Assembly (NCBI GenBank): GCA_030152105.1
Contig: JASLIH010000126.1
Location: 1-23,105, forward strand
DNA: 23,105 nt
Direction of reading: 5' to 3'
Source of the DNA: Actinomycetes bacterium
GTDB lineage: Bacteria; Actinomycetota; CALGFH01
In this document: positions 8,301 through 16,557 of the stretch, piece by piece
How positions within the stretch are numbered: the stretch's first letter is position 1
Layout: every line of letters begins with the position of its first letter
Position numbers and translations under genes: made by a program
Notes under the pieces: model-generated
Told to the model about the DNA's origin: nothing
Database searches by the model: none
What the model saw: the letters and a program-made list of their open reading frames with translations, nothing else

Positions 8301-9485
8301 TCAGCCGGTCTCGCGGAGGATGAGGGTGTGGTCGGTGACCTCGGAGGACCCGACCGTCCAGACGTCGCCGGTGGTGGCGCTCACGCCGTTGAGCAGGTTG
8401 TCGTTGCCGCCGACGTTGGGACTGGCCACCACCGACCAGGCGCTGCCGTTCCAGTGCTCGGTGAGCGTGCGGTCGATCGGGATGGGGCCACTGCGGTCCT
8501 GACGGGTCCCCACCGCCCAGACATCGCTCGCGGAGCGGGCCGCCACCCCGGAAAGGGTGTCGTTGGACGCCGGGCTCGGGCTGGCCACCAGCGACCAGGC
8601 GCTACCGTTCCAGTGCTCGATCAGGGTCTTGTCCGGCTGGTTGGTGCCGTCGGTGGTGACCGTGTAGCCCACCGCCCAGACGTTGTTCGCGGCCACCGCG
8701 GCCACGCCGGTGAGCAGGTTGCTGTTGGTGGCGTTGCGGCTGGTGACGATGCTCCACGCCGTGCCGTTCCAGTGCTCGACCAGGGTCCGGGTCTGCACGG
8801 TGGTGCCGACCACGGTCGCGACGCTGCCGGCCGCCCAGATGTCGCTCGGCGACAGCGCCGAGATCCCGCTGAGCTGGCTGCTGGCGGCGCCCGCCGGGGT
8901 CGGCACCTGGACGGTCGCCCAGGCGGTGCCGTTCCAGTGCTCGGCCAGGGCGGCGCCGTTGCGGCCCCTGCCGACCGCCCAGGCGTTGGTCGGGCTGAGG
9001 GCGACCACGCCGTTGAGCGTCGACTTGGAGCCCCCGGTGAGGGTGGGCGTGGCCACGATCGTCCAATTGCTGCCGTTCCAGTGCACCGCCAGCGGGTTGC
9101 GGCCGGCGGCCGAGACCGTCTTGGTGAACCCGACCGCCCAGGCGTCGCTGGCCGAGCTCGCGCTCACCGCCAGCAACGACTCGTCCCGATGCAGCACCGC
9201 CGGGGCCGCGACCTGGGTCCAGCTGCTGCCGTTCCAGTGCTCGGTGAGCATGTTCAGGCCGTCGTCGTCCTGGTCGGGGGCGAGGAACCGGCCAACCGCC
9301 CAGGCGTCGCTGGAGCTGCGCACCGCCACTGCGTTCAGCACGTTCTCGGCGGCCGACGGGTCGACGCTCGGAACCACCGACCAGCCCGGGGCGGCGACCG
9401 CCGCGGTCGCCCATGCCAGCGCCATCGTCAGCGTCGCCAATCCCAGCACCAGTCGACCCCGACGACTCCGCAGCCTTCCCGACAC
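8301..9485 (-). CDS. Secreted seven-repeat beta-propeller protein
   Basis: The protein is 394 residues from GTG 9485, which has a GGGGG stretch at the right distance and begins VSGRLRSRRGR. A hydrophobic stretch and an Ala-x-Ala cleavage site (ATAAVAAPGW) follow. Starts at ATG 9584 or GTG 9599 are open, but they would put more than 30 extra residues before the signal peptide. The mature part is seven repeats of about 45-60 residues with the pattern L-x-GVAA-x-S-x-SD-x-WAVG, a variable loop, then EHWNGSAWS-x-VASP. The last repeat ends after its TLILRETG strand. The initial GWSVVPS strand matches the strand missing from that last blade, so the ring probably closes by N-/C-terminal pairing. No catalytic motif or cell-wall anchor is visible. 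Binding to a polysaccharide or protein ligand outside the cell is an inference. Confidence 0.85.
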   Translation of the reverse strand: MSGRLRSRRGRLVLGLATLTMALAWATAAVAAPGWSVVPSVDPSAAENVLNAVAVRSSSDAWAVGRFLAPDQDDDGLNMLTEHWNGSSWTQVAAPAVLHRDESLLAVSASSASDAWAVGFTKTVSAAGRNPLAVHWNGSNWTIVATPTLTGGSKSTLNGVVALSPTNAWAVGRGRNGAALAEHWNGTAWATVQVPTPAGAASSQLSGISALSPSDIWAAGSVATVVGTTVQTRTLVEHWNGTAWSIVTSRNATNSNLLTGVAAVAANNVWAVGYTVTTDGTNQPDKTLIEHWNGSAWSLVASPSPASNDTLSGVAARSASDVWAVGTRQDRSGPIPIDRTLTEHWNGSAWSVVASPNVGGNDNLLNGVSATTGDVWTVGSSEVTDHTLILRETG

Positions 9486-9942
9486 AGCAGCCCCCTTGCT
9501 TGACCAGCTCCAACATCGACCTAACGACCACCCGCCAGCCTCGATTCCCCGGCCGAACGCCCGGTCCCCCTGCACCTTGATCATGTCGCCGCCTCTCACG
9601 CGCGTCGGATGGTCCCCCTGGCGGCACCGTACGGTCCCGGGGTTGGCCGGACATCGGACGATGCGCCTAGATCGGGAGGCGGCAGCGTCCTAGATTGCCC
9701 GACGGGAGTCGTAGGTCGGGGTTGACCAAACGCGATGGGGACAAGGTCCCGGTGGCACCGTCAGGGCAGCAGCGCGAGCTTGTTGTGCTCGCCGAAGTCC
9801 TGAGTGCCAGTGGGGCGGCCAACCAACCACCAGCTAGGTGCCGGCGGCCGGCGCGATGGTTTGCGGCGCTCGTCGGCGGTCACTCGAGTCGAGCCAGCAA
9901 CCCTCCTGTGGAGCGCATATCACGAGCGTCGAGCTGGGGCCG
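9486..9942. other. 457-base intergenic region holding the propeller gene's promoter
   Basis: This stretch lies between two minus-strand genes. It contains promoter element copy B (9626-9670) and an additional CTAGG half-site at 9693-9689. The decamer TGCACCTTGA at 9571-9580 also occurs at 6861-6870 beside copy A. No convincing gene was seen: the plus-strand frame 9695-10009 ends as a shadow of the YbjQ gene and has no recognisable protein character. Confidence 0.5.
9626..9670 (-). promoter_or_regulatory. Promoter-like element upstream of the propeller gene (copy B)
   Basis: On the minus strand, CTAGGCGCATCGTCCGATG (9670-9652) is followed after exactly 20 bases by TACGGT (9631-9626). It matches copy A at 18 of 19 positions in the upstream block and has identical spacing to the -10-like hexamer. 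A second CTAGG at 9693-9689 lies 23 bases upstream, as in copy A. A start site near 9619 would give a leader of about 130 bases to GTG 9485, or a short one to ATG 9584. Confidence 0.55.
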
Positions 9943-10257
9943 TCAGCTCAGCTTCACCGCGGTGCCGGAGGCGCTCACCATCAGCATCTTGTCGCCAACC
10001 GACTCATAATCGATATCCACCCCAACCACCGCATCCGCGCCCAACTGCGCCGCCTGCTGCTCCAACTCCGCCAACGCATCACTCACCCCAGACGCCACCT
10101 CATTCTCATAGGACTTGGACCGACCCCCAAAGATATTGCGCACCCCCGCCCCCACATCCTTGAACACATTGACCCCAAGCACCCCCTGAGCAGTGACAAC
10201 ACCCAGGTACTGGGCCACGGCACGGCCCTCGATCCCAGGGGTGGTCGTGATCAGCAT
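9943..10257 (-). CDS. YbjQ/UPF0145-family protein (putative heavy-metal-binding domain)
   Basis: The protein has 104 residues from ATG 10257, close to the usual family length of about 105. It begins MLITTTPGIEGRAV. This ATG is chosen because GGGAGG lies six bases upstream; the nearby ATG 10263 directly abuts the GGGAGG and is too close. Family hallmarks are the GIEG-x-x-V start, GVVTAQGV and VRNIFGGRS strands, a helix with SDALAELEQQAAQLGADAV, then VGVDIDYESVG. These proteins form small pentameric rings; their role is poorly known despite the heavy-metal-binding name, and there is no conserved Cys or His here. It stands alone. Pyrimidine-rich stretches such as ACCCCCGCCCCCAC at about 10142-10155 reflect a strong use of GGG/GTG codons. 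Confidence 0.88.
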   Translation of the reverse strand: MLITTTPGIEGRAVAQYLGVVTAQGVLGVNVFKDVGAGVRNIFGGRSKSYENEVASGVSDALAELEQQAAQLGADAVVGVDIDYESVGDKMLMVSASGTAVKLS

Positions 10258-10589
10258 CGCCATCCTCCCGCAACAATCCACGTGGTCCATCGGCCGTGGC
10301 CGAGGCTAGATGGGGCGAGAGAGACGGTCAAACACCGTCGATCCAGCGGACAGCAGTTGATGCTCTGAACCAGGATGCTTGCAGCCGACAGAAAATCGGA
10401 TGCCAAGACAGGCAACGTGAGCGACCGAATCGCCTAGGAGCTGGAGCCCGCAATGGAAGGTTGCGGGGGCCGGCTTCGTGGGCCGGCCAGAACGGAGCGG
10501 CACCCGCCGGGTGAGGGCGCTGCCGCCAGCTCAGCCGGACCAGCGGTTGAGCACCGCCGGCAGCTGTGACCGGGCGAGGACGCTCTGCC
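10258..10589. other. Intergenic region between divergent genes
   Basis: These 332 bases separate the YbjQ gene (minus) and the pentapeptide-repeat gene (plus), so they should carry both promoters; I could not identify either with confidence. A hairpin, GGCCGGC (10468-10474) with GCCGGCC (10482-10488), is present. A CCTAGG occurs near 10433 but lacks the rest of the CATCGTCCGATG element. No gene was seen. Confidence 0.4.
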
Positions 10590-12068
10590 ATGATTGGGCG
10601 GCGTTCCCGCGCACGATTTAGGTGGACGATGCAATCGCCAGACAGCGGAGCCAGTGCGGATGCGAAATTCGGCGGCCGGGGCCAGGTCGCCGTCGTCCTT
10701 GGCCTGCTCGCCGTCGTGGTCGGCTGCCTGTTCTGGCTCCCGAGGCTCCTGGTTCCGCCGTTGTCCGAGGCGACCCTCCAGGCCAAGGGCGTCACCGATC
10801 CTCGGGACCGTGTCGAACTCGGGCATGATCGGCTGCGGCTCGAGAACGAGGCCCGAGTCACCCTATTCCAAGGGTTCGGGGGCGCAGCGATCCTCCTCGG
10901 CGCCTTCTTTACCTGGCGCCAGCTCCAAGAGAACGTTCGCAACAACCGCAAGATCGACGCTCGGGAGCGCGAGGCCCAGATCACCGAGCGTTTCACCCGG
11001 GCCATCGACCAGTTCGGCCGCGAGACGCTCGATGTCCGGCTGGGCGGCCTATACAGCCTAGAGCGGATCGCACACGACTCCGAGGCGGACGGCGACCGGT
11101 CCAAGGCCGACCGCGACCGGCTGGCCATTGTGGAGGTGTTGGCAGCCTTTGTCAGACGTCGGGCGGCGGAGTTGGCAGCCGCCGACCAGTCGCCCGATGG
11201 CGTCGACGACCATCCGTCACTCCAGGTACGGGCACCTGACCTTCAAGCCGTGCTGACCGTGTTGGGCCGGCTTGAGGTGGCTGGCCTCGACCTGGAGGGC
11301 GTCTACCTCTACAAGGCCAACCTGCTCGGTGCCCGTCTGGAACGCGCGAAGCTCGACCGGGCCGACCTCCGGAAGGCGAACTTGGCGGGCGCGTATCTGC
11401 CTGGCGCTGGCCTTGCCTACGCCAACTTGTCGGATGCCAACCTCGACGGGGCGACCCTGGAAGACGCCAATCTTTACGGCGCTTCGCTCGAGCGCACGAC
11501 GATCAGCAAGGGATGCCTGCGGCGAGCGAACCTGGCAAGCGCCAAAGCCTCAGGGGCCACGCTGGTGGAGGCAGACCTTCGCGGTGCTGGGCTTACGAAC
11601 ACACACCTCAATGGGGCGCAGCTGAGAAAGGTGGACCTTCGTGAGACCCGACTGTCGGAAACCGACCTGAGGTACGCACATCTCAAGGAAGCCCAGCTGA
11701 CGGGGGCGGAGCTCAACGGCGCCCAACTGCAGGAAGCAGACATCGAGAGGGCCAACCTGGCCGGCGCGAAGATCATCTACTCCGATCTCAGTGGGGCAAC
11801 GCTCACAGGCGCCAGCCTGAGGGGAGCCGATCTAACCTCTACCAAGCTGGTAGGCGCCTACATCCTCGGTGCCTACCTGGAAAAGTCCGTGCTGTTCGGA
11901 GCCGACCTCAGCAAGGTGCAGATGTCGCCTGCGGTGGCATGGCAGGGGACCGTCCACCTCGAGGGTGCGGTGGCCAACAAGGCCACGATCTGGCCCAACG
12001 GATGGGACCAGCAACGGGCGGAGGCGGCCGGCGTCCGATTCGTAGACGAGCCGGCCACCGGCGGCTGA
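10590..12068 (+). CDS. Membrane-anchored pentapeptide-repeat protein
   Basis: The protein has about 492 residues from ATG 10590 (GAGGA nine bases upstream). GTG 10566 and ATG 10629 (AGGTGG three bases upstream) are alternatives that change only the basic N-terminus. Two hydrophobic segments, about residues 33-55 and 95-110, bracket a charged loop. A cytoplasmic-type helical block follows (135-192) with FTRAIDQFG, LDVRLGGLYSLERIA and VEVLAAFVRRRA. About 42 pentapeptides of the A(D/N)LxG type run from about 231 to 442, forming about ten coils of a right-handed quadrilateral beta-helix. A short Trp-containing tail ends the protein. The TM pair plus VRLGGLYSLERIA plus pentapeptide arrangement is a known but functionally uncharacterised class. 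The long pentapeptide rod is inferred to be a protein-interaction surface; no DNA-gyrase-mimic (Qnr) role can be claimed. Confidence 0.85.
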   Translation: MIGRRSRARFRWTMQSPDSGASADAKFGGRGQVAVVLGLLAVVVGCLFWLPRLLVPPLSEATLQAKGVTDPRDRVELGHDRLRLENEARVTLFQGFGGAAILLGAFFTWRQLQENVRNNRKIDAREREAQITERFTRAIDQFGRETLDVRLGGLYSLERIAHDSEADGDRSKADRDRLAIVEVLAAFVRRRAAELAAADQSPDGVDDHPSLQVRAPDLQAVLTVLGRLEVAGLDLEGVYLYKANLLGARLERAKLDRADLRKANLAGAYLPGAGLAYANLSDANLDGATLEDANLYGASLERTTISKGCLRRANLASAKASGATLVEADLRGAGLTNTHLNGAQLRKVDLRETRLSETDLRYAHLKEAQLTGAELNGAQLQEADIERANLAGAKIIYSDLSGATLTGASLRGADLTSTKLVGAYILGAYLEKSVLFGADLSKVQMSPAVAWQGTVHLEGAVANKATIWPNGWDQQRAEAAGVRFVDEPATGG

Positions 12069-12150
12069 GCACACTGGGCGGTCGCGCCGAGCTTCGCTGA
12101 GGCCGGACCAGAACTCCCCTCGACCTGTGGATGGCGGCTGCGGGTTTGGG

Positions 12151-12223
12151 AGCTGGCGGGGGGACTCGAACCCCCAACCTGCTGTTTACAAGACAGCTGC
12201 GCTGCCGGTTGCGCCACGCCAGC
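12151..12223 (-). tRNA. tRNA-Thr (anticodon UGU)
   Basis: The 73-base cloverleaf fits fully. The acceptor stem GCTGGCG/CGCCAGC is perfect, the D stem is GCGC/GCGC with GG in the loop, and the anticodon stem is GCTGT/ACAGC with loop CTTGTAA (anticodon TGT). The variable loop is AGGTT, the T stem GGGGG/CCCCC with loop TTCGAGT, and the discriminator base is U. CCA is not encoded (CCC follows), so it must be added after transcription. It lies 22 bases downstream of rlmB on the same strand and may be cotranscribed. Confidence 0.95.
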
Positions 12224-12245
12224 GGGTGTGGGTAAGGGTACGTGA

Positions 12246-13232
12246 TCAGGGGGGTGGGTGGCGGCGGCGGTGGACTTCGAAGAGCGCCAGGGCACCGGCG
12301 ACGGAGGCGTTGAGGCTTTCGATCTGGCCGGACATGGGGATGCGGACGAGGACGTCGCAGGAGTCCCGGACGAGGCGGTGGAGGCCGGTGCCTTCGCTTC
12401 CGACGATGATGCAGACGGGCTCGTCGGCCAGCTCAAGGGTGAACAGGCTGGTCTCGGCGGTGCCGTCGAGGCCGATGGTCCAGATGCCGGAGGCTTGGAG
12501 CTGTTCGACGGCTCGGGCGAGGTTGGGGACCTCGGCGACGGGGAGGTGCTCGAGGGCTCCGGCTGAGGACTTGATGGCGACGGCGGAGAGGGGGGCGCTG
12601 CGGTGGCGGGGGAGGATCAGGCCGTGGCAGCCGGCGGCTTCGGCGCTGCGGGCGAGGGCGCCGAGGTTGTGGGGGTCTTCGATGCCGTCGAGGGCGAGGA
12701 AGAAGGGGGGCGCCCGGCCGGTGAGAGGGGTGGCCAGGAGCTCGGTCAGGCCGATGGGCTGGATGGGGGCCACGATGGCGAGGACGCCCTGGTGGGCGCC
12801 GCTGCGGGCTTCGGCGTCGATCAGGGAGCGGGGGACGGTCTGGACCTCGATGCCGCGGCGCTGGGCGAGGTCGAGGAGGTCGCCGAGGGCGGCTCGGCCG
12901 GCGCCGGAGGCGAGGAGGATCCGGTCCATGGGGCGGCCGGCGCGCAGGGCCTCGACGACGGGGCGGCGGCCCTCGATCAGGGTGCGGCCCTGACCGGGGC
13001 GGACGGCCTCCCTTGCCGCCTCGAGCTGGCCGCGGCGGCGGGACTGCTTGGCCTGGCGGGCGCCGGAGGGGGCGCGGCGCTTCTCGGACGGGGCCTGGGG
13101 ACGGCGGACCTCTCCCCCACCGTCGTGTTCGCGGCGGGCCTGGGCGGCGCGGTGGTCGCCGTCGCGGCGTCTGCCGGATCCCTTGCCGGGGCGGCCCTCC
13201 TGGCGGCCGCCGCCTAGGGGCTGAGGTGCCAT
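12246..13232 (-). CDS. rlmB: 23S rRNA (guanosine-2'-O-)-methyltransferase RlmB, SpoU/TrmH family
   Basis: This 328-residue SPOUT methyltransferase acts at the peptidyl-transferase-region guanosine equivalent to E. coli G2251, using S-adenosylmethionine. The first 80 or so residues are a basic, Gly/Arg/Gln-rich extension, common in actinobacterial members. A substrate-binding domain (82-160, TLIEGRRPVVEALRAG) follows. The three family motifs are LDGIEDPHNLGALARSAEA (181-199, with Asn189 and Arg195), IIVGSEGTGL (275-284) and IPMSGQIESLNAS (298-310), which form the trefoil-knot cofactor site. Its ATG lies inside the end of cysS (19-base overlap), so translation is probably coupled. A different guanosine target in the same family is possible; the N-terminal binding domain and neighbourhood favour RlmB. 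Confidence 0.92.
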   Translation of the reverse strand: MAPQPLGGGRQEGRPGKGSGRRRDGDHRAAQARREHDGGGEVRRPQAPSEKRRAPSGARQAKQSRRRGQLEAAREAVRPGQGRTLIEGRRPVVEALRAGRPMDRILLASGAGRAALGDLLDLAQRRGIEVQTVPRSLIDAEARSGAHQGVLAIVAPIQPIGLTELLATPLTGRAPPFFLALDGIEDPHNLGALARSAEAAGCHGLILPRHRSAPLSAVAIKSSAGALEHLPVAEVPNLARAVEQLQASGIWTIGLDGTAETSLFTLELADEPVCIIVGSEGTGLHRLVRDSCDVLVRIPMSGQIESLNASVAGALALFEVHRRRHPPP

Positions 13233-14674
13233 CGGGGGCCGCCGGGGCGGTCTTCGACCCGGATGCCGGCCTGGGCGAGGCGGTCGCGGATGGCGTCGGC
13301 GACGGCGAAGTCGCGGGCGGCGCGGGCCCGTTCGCGGAGGTCGAGGAGGAGGTCGAGGACGGGGCGGAAGGCTGCCGGGTCGGGGAGGTCGTCCAGCGGG
13401 GTGAAGCCGAGACGTGCGGTCAGGGCGAGGAAGGTGGCGAACCGGCCCCGGAGGTCGCCGGTCACGGCGCTGTCGCCCCGCTCCAGCCTGGCGATCAGGG
13501 GGTTGGACTCGGCGACCAGGTCGAACAGCACGGCCAGGGCGGCGGGGACGTTCAGGTCGTCGTCCAGGGCCGCCTGGAACCGGTCGCTCCAGCCGGACGG
13601 GGGCGGGGAGCCGAGCCGGTCCTCGGCCTCCAGCCCTTCAACCGGCCCGCCCTCCGACCCACCCGCCGGCGGGCCTGGGACGCCGAGGGCGCGGGCGGCG
13701 TTGGTGGCGAAGGTGGCCAGGCGGTCGTAGCTGGCGGCGGCGTCGGCGAGGACCTCCTCGGAGAACTCCAGGGGACTGCGGTAGTGGGCGCCGAGGAGGG
13801 CGTAGCGCAGGACCACGCCGCGGTGGCGGGCCAGGAGCTCGCGGGGGCTGACCACGTTGCCGACGGACTTGGCCATCTTCTCGCCCTTGAGCTCCAGGAA
13901 GGCGTTGTGCAGCCAGTAGCGGGCGAACGGCTCGCCGGTGGCGGCCTCGGACTGGGCGATCTCGTTCTCATGGTGCGGGAAGATGAGGTCCTCGCCGCCC
14001 CCGTGGATGTCGAAGGCGCAGCCCAGGTACTTGCCGGCCATGGCCGAGCACTCGATGTGCCAGCCGGGGCGGCCCGGTCCCCAGGGTGAGTCCCAGGTGG
14101 GCTCGCCCGGCTTGGCGCCCTTCCAGAGGGCGAAGTCCAGCGGGTCGCGCTTGTCCGGGTTGACCTCGACCCGGGCGCCGGCCTGGAGCTCGGCCAGGTC
14201 GCGGCCGGACAGCCGGCCGTACTCGGGCCACTTGCCGACGGCGAAGTAGACGTCGGCGCCGACCTGGTAGGCGATGCCGGCGTCGACCAGGCGGGCGATC
14301 AGGGCCAGCATCTCCGGGATGTGGCCGCTGGCCCTGGGCGCGATGTCGGGCGGCTGCACGCCGAGGGCGGCGGTGATCTGGTCGTAGACCCGGGCCCAGT
14401 GCTCGGCCACGGCGAAGGCGCGGAGCGGGTCGTGGCCGGCGGCGTTGATGATCTTGTCGTCCACGTCGGTGTAGTTGCGGACGTAGAGGACCTCGTAGCC
14501 GGAGGCGGCCAGGTGGCGGCGGAGGACGTCGAACACGACCACCGGGCGGAGGTTGCCGATGTGGGGCTCGGCGTAGACGGTGGGGCCGCACAGGTAGATC
14601 CCGACCCGGCCCTCGTCGCGGGGCACGAACGGCTCCTTGCGACGGGTCAGGGTGTTGTGGAGCTGCAGGGCCAC
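13214..14674 (-). CDS. cysS: Cysteinyl-tRNA synthetase
   Basis: This 486-residue class I synthetase charges tRNA-Cys with cysteine. The HIGH-type signature is PHIGN at 37-41 and the KMSKS-type loop is KMAKS at 266-270. Zinc ligands are Cys29 (YLCGPTVY), Cys209 (HIECS), His234 and Glu238 (PHHENE), at almost the same numbers as in the E. coli enzyme. The C-terminal part (about 330-486) is the helical anticodon-binding region, with a short Pro/Gly-rich insertion near 345-365. MshC, the mycothiol ligase paralogue, is shorter and normally lacks this C-terminal region, so cysS is the better call. GTG start at 14674, with GGAG about eleven bases upstream. It follows ispF after 45 bases and overlaps rlmB. 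Confidence 0.96.
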   Translation of the reverse strand: MALQLHNTLTRRKEPFVPRDEGRVGIYLCGPTVYAEPHIGNLRPVVVFDVLRRHLAASGYEVLYVRNYTDVDDKIINAAGHDPLRAFAVAEHWARVYDQITAALGVQPPDIAPRASGHIPEMLALIARLVDAGIAYQVGADVYFAVGKWPEYGRLSGRDLAELQAGARVEVNPDKRDPLDFALWKGAKPGEPTWDSPWGPGRPGWHIECSAMAGKYLGCAFDIHGGGEDLIFPHHENEIAQSEAATGEPFARYWLHNAFLELKGEKMAKSVGNVVSPRELLARHRGVVLRYALLGAHYRSPLEFSEEVLADAAASYDRLATFATNAARALGVPGPPAGGSEGGPVEGLEAEDRLGSPPPSGWSDRFQAALDDDLNVPAALAVLFDLVAESNPLIARLERGDSAVTGDLRGRFATFLALTARLGFTPLDDLPDPAAFRPVLDLLLDLRERARAARDFAVADAIRDRLAQAGIRVEDRPGGPRWHLSP

Positions 14675-14719
14675 GGTGGTTCGGCTCCGGGATCGAGATC
14701 GGCGGGTGAGCTTCGTATC

Positions 14720-15220
14720 CTACCCGCGAACCGGCTGCTCAGCGGCCAGGCAGACCGCGCTGGCGGCGATCCCCTCCCCCCGGCCCGAGAAGCCGAGGCC
14801 GTCGGTGGCCTTGGCCGTGACCCGGACCCGGGCCGGCTCCAGGCCGAGGGCGGCGGCCAGGTTGGCGGCCATGGTGGCCGTGAGGTGGCCGAGGCGGGGC
14901 CGGTCGCAGAGCACGGCGACGTCCAGGTTGACCGGCGCCCAGCCGCTGGCCGCGACCAGCTCGGCCACCCTGGCGCACAGGTCGATGCTGGAGACGCCCT
15001 CCCAGCGCGGGTCGGCCGAGGGGAAGTGGTGGCCCAGGTCGGGCAGCCCGGCCGCGCCGAGCACGGCGTCGCAGGCCGCGTGGGCGACCACGTCGGCGTC
15101 GGAGTGGCCGTCAAGGCCGAGCTCGAAGGGGACGGTGACCCCGCCGAGGACCAGCGGCCGCCCGGCGACCAGCGGGTGCGCGTCCACTCCCTGCCCGACC
15201 CGTAGTGGCGGGAGGGTCAC
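14720..15220 (-). CDS. ispF: 2-C-methyl-D-erythritol 2,4-cyclodiphosphate synthase
   Basis: This 166-residue enzyme of the MEP isoprenoid pathway cyclises 4-diphosphocytidyl-methylerythritol 2-phosphate with release of CMP. The metal site is Asp13 and His15 (VGQGVDAHPL) and His47 (HSDADVVAHA), with the same spacing as Asp8/His10/His42 of E. coli. The DLGHHFPSADPRWEG stretch is also conserved, and KATDGLGFSGRGEGI near the C-terminus binds cytidine. It starts with GTG in a GTGA overlap with the ispD stop (4 bases), indicating translational coupling. It is separate from ispD here, not fused as in some proteobacteria. Confidence 0.96.
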   Translation of the reverse strand: MTLPPLRVGQGVDAHPLVAGRPLVLGGVTVPFELGLDGHSDADVVAHAACDAVLGAAGLPDLGHHFPSADPRWEGVSSIDLCARVAELVAASGWAPVNLDVAVLCDRPRLGHLTATMAANLAAALGLEPARVRVTAKATDGLGFSGRGEGIAASAVCLAAEQPVRG

Positions 15221-15930
15221 GAGATCCCCCGGACCCCTCCGCCGGAGACGCGACGGCGGGCCAGGAGGGTCTCGGCGATGGCCAGGTCGAGCGGTGTGGT
15301 CACCTTCAGGTTCTCGGGGTCGCCGGGTACGACCTGGACCGGGTGGCCGGCCAGCTCGAGCAGGGCGGCCTCGTCGGCCGCCTCGACCCCGTCGCGGAGG
15401 GCCAGCCGGTAGGCCTCCTCCAGCACTTCGCGGACGAACAGCTGCGGGGTCTGCATGGACCGAAGCTGCTCGCGGTCGACGATGCCGGTGGAGCGCTGGG
15501 CGGCGTCGACCCGGCGGATGGTGTCGATCACCGGCACCCCGGGGACCACCCCGGCCAGGCCGGCCTCAAGGAGCAGCTCCAGCATCCGGTCGATCGTGCC
15601 CGGGGCGACCAGGGGGCGGGCGGCGTCATGCACGACCACATAGCCGGGCTCCGGGGGCAGGGCCCGAAGCCCGGCGGCCACGCTGGCCTGGCGGGTCGGC
15701 CCGCCGGCGACCAGCGCGGTCACCTTGGCCAGGCCCTCGTCGGCGAGCAGCTTGGCCGTGGCCTCCAGGGCGTCGGGGTGGCTGACCACCACCACCGCGG
15801 TGGTGCAGCGGTTGGCCTCCATCGCCTCAACGGCGTGGGCCAGCATGGCCCGCCCGTCCAGGCGGACCAGCGCCTTGCCCCCGCCGCCGAGGCGGCGGCC
15901 GGCACCGGCCGCGGGCACGACCACGCCCAC
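15217..15930 (-). CDS. ispD: 2-C-methyl-D-erythritol 4-phosphate cytidylyltransferase
   Basis: The 237-residue protein catalyses the CTP-dependent step of the MEP pathway that yields 4-diphosphocytidyl-methylerythritol. The nucleotide-binding loop AAGAGRRLGGGGKAL lies at 7-21 (Lys19), HDAARPLV at 101-108, then MQTPQLF, and finally GDPENLKVTTPLDLAIAE, which carries the catalytic-site lysine (NLK-x-T). The GTG start at 15930 leaves 41 bases after carD. Further GTG codons follow at the third and fifth codons, so the exact start is uncertain by a few residues. It is translationally coupled to ispF, the next-but-one enzyme in the same pathway. Confidence 0.95.
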   Translation of the reverse strand: MGVVVPAAGAGRRLGGGGKALVRLDGRAMLAHAVEAMEANRCTTAVVVVSHPDALEATAKLLADEGLAKVTALVAGGPTRQASVAAGLRALPPEPGYVVVHDAARPLVAPGTIDRMLELLLEAGLAGVVPGVPVIDTIRRVDAAQRSTGIVDREQLRSMQTPQLFVREVLEEAYRLALRDGVEAADEAALLELAGHPVQVVPGDPENLKVTTPLDLAIAETLLARRRVSGGGVRGIS

Positions 15931-15971
15931 CGCCGGGAGGGCGGTGGGCGTGAACCGAGGACCGGGTCTGG

Positions 15972-16451
15972 CTACGACTCGAGCGCCTCGTCGACCAGCA
16001 GGATGGCCTTGCCCTCGTCGCAGTGGCAGGCGAGCACCAGCTCGGAGACGAGGATCTGGCGAGAGCGCTGGAGCATGCGCTTCTCCCCGGCGGACAGGCC
16101 CTTCTCACGGTCGCGGACGGTGAGGTCGCGGACGACCTCAGCGACCTGGAAGATGTCGCCCGACTGGAGGCGCTCGATGTTGCCCTTGAAGCGGCGGCTC
16201 CAGTTGCCCTGGGTAGAGGACTCACCGGTGCGCAGGATCTCGAAGACGCCCTCGACGTCGTCGGAGCTGCACACCTCGCGGATACCGACCTCCTGGCAGT
16301 TGTCGCGGGGCACCATGAGGGTCAGGTCGCCATACGTCAGCTTGAGGACCAGGTACTCCCTGGTCTCGCCGCCTACCTCACGATCCTGGAGGCCCTCGAT
16401 GACCGCGGCCCCATGCTGTGGGTAGATGACGCTGTCGCCGACCTTGAACAT
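15972..16451 (-). CDS. carD: CarD-family RNA polymerase-binding transcription regulator
   Basis: The 159-residue protein starts at ATG 16451 (MFKVGDSVIYPQHGAAVIE). The open frame continues 44 codons upstream, but those residues are not CarD-like and overlap the promoter. The N-terminal Tudor-like domain (about 1-60) binds the RNA polymerase beta subunit. The C-terminal helical domain (about 65-159, including NWSRRFKGNIERLQSGD and RMLQRSRQILVSEL) contacts DNA at the upstream edge of the transcription bubble. In mycobacteria CarD stabilises open complexes at rRNA and many other promoters and is essential. AAGGGG lies about ten bases upstream of the ATG. It is the first gene after a recognisable promoter and may lead an operon with ispD. 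Confidence 0.96.
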   Translation of the reverse strand: MFKVGDSVIYPQHGAAVIEGLQDREVGGETREYLVLKLTYGDLTLMVPRDNCQEVGIREVCSSDDVEGVFEILRTGESSTQGNWSRRFKGNIERLQSGDIFQVAEVVRDLTVRDREKGLSAGEKRMLQRSRQILVSELVLACHCDEGKAILLVDEALES

Positions 16452-16487
16452 ACGCGAAAACCCCTTCCCTCGAACGGAACACAAATC

Positions 16488-16517
16488 AGGATAACATTTT
16501 TGCGGGGTTGCGTACAA
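16488..16517 (-). promoter_or_regulatory. Predicted carD promoter
   Basis: In an AT-rich patch of the disA-carD gap, TTGTAC (16517-16512) and TATCCT (16493-16488) read on the minus strand with an 18-base spacer. This matches a primary-sigma promoter, with 4 of 6 matches to TATAAT in the -10. A start near 16480 would give a leader of roughly 30 bases before ATG 16451. Confidence 0.6.
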
Positions 16518-16557
16518 ACGAAGTCGCAGGTAGATGGCCTGATTGACGTACCCGGGC

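Noticed and set aside
10433..10438. CCTAGG as a third copy of the shared promoter element
   Set aside because: The CATCGTCCGATG part and the spaced TACSGT are missing.
11272..11860. Periodic sequence in the pentapeptide gene as a DNA repeat array or CRISPR
   Set aside because: The periodicity is 15 bases and coding (A-D/N-L-x-x); there are no identical repeats with unique spacers.
13013..14089. Long plus-strand frames over rlmB and cysS
   Set aside because: Shadow frames; the minus-strand products have complete family motifs.
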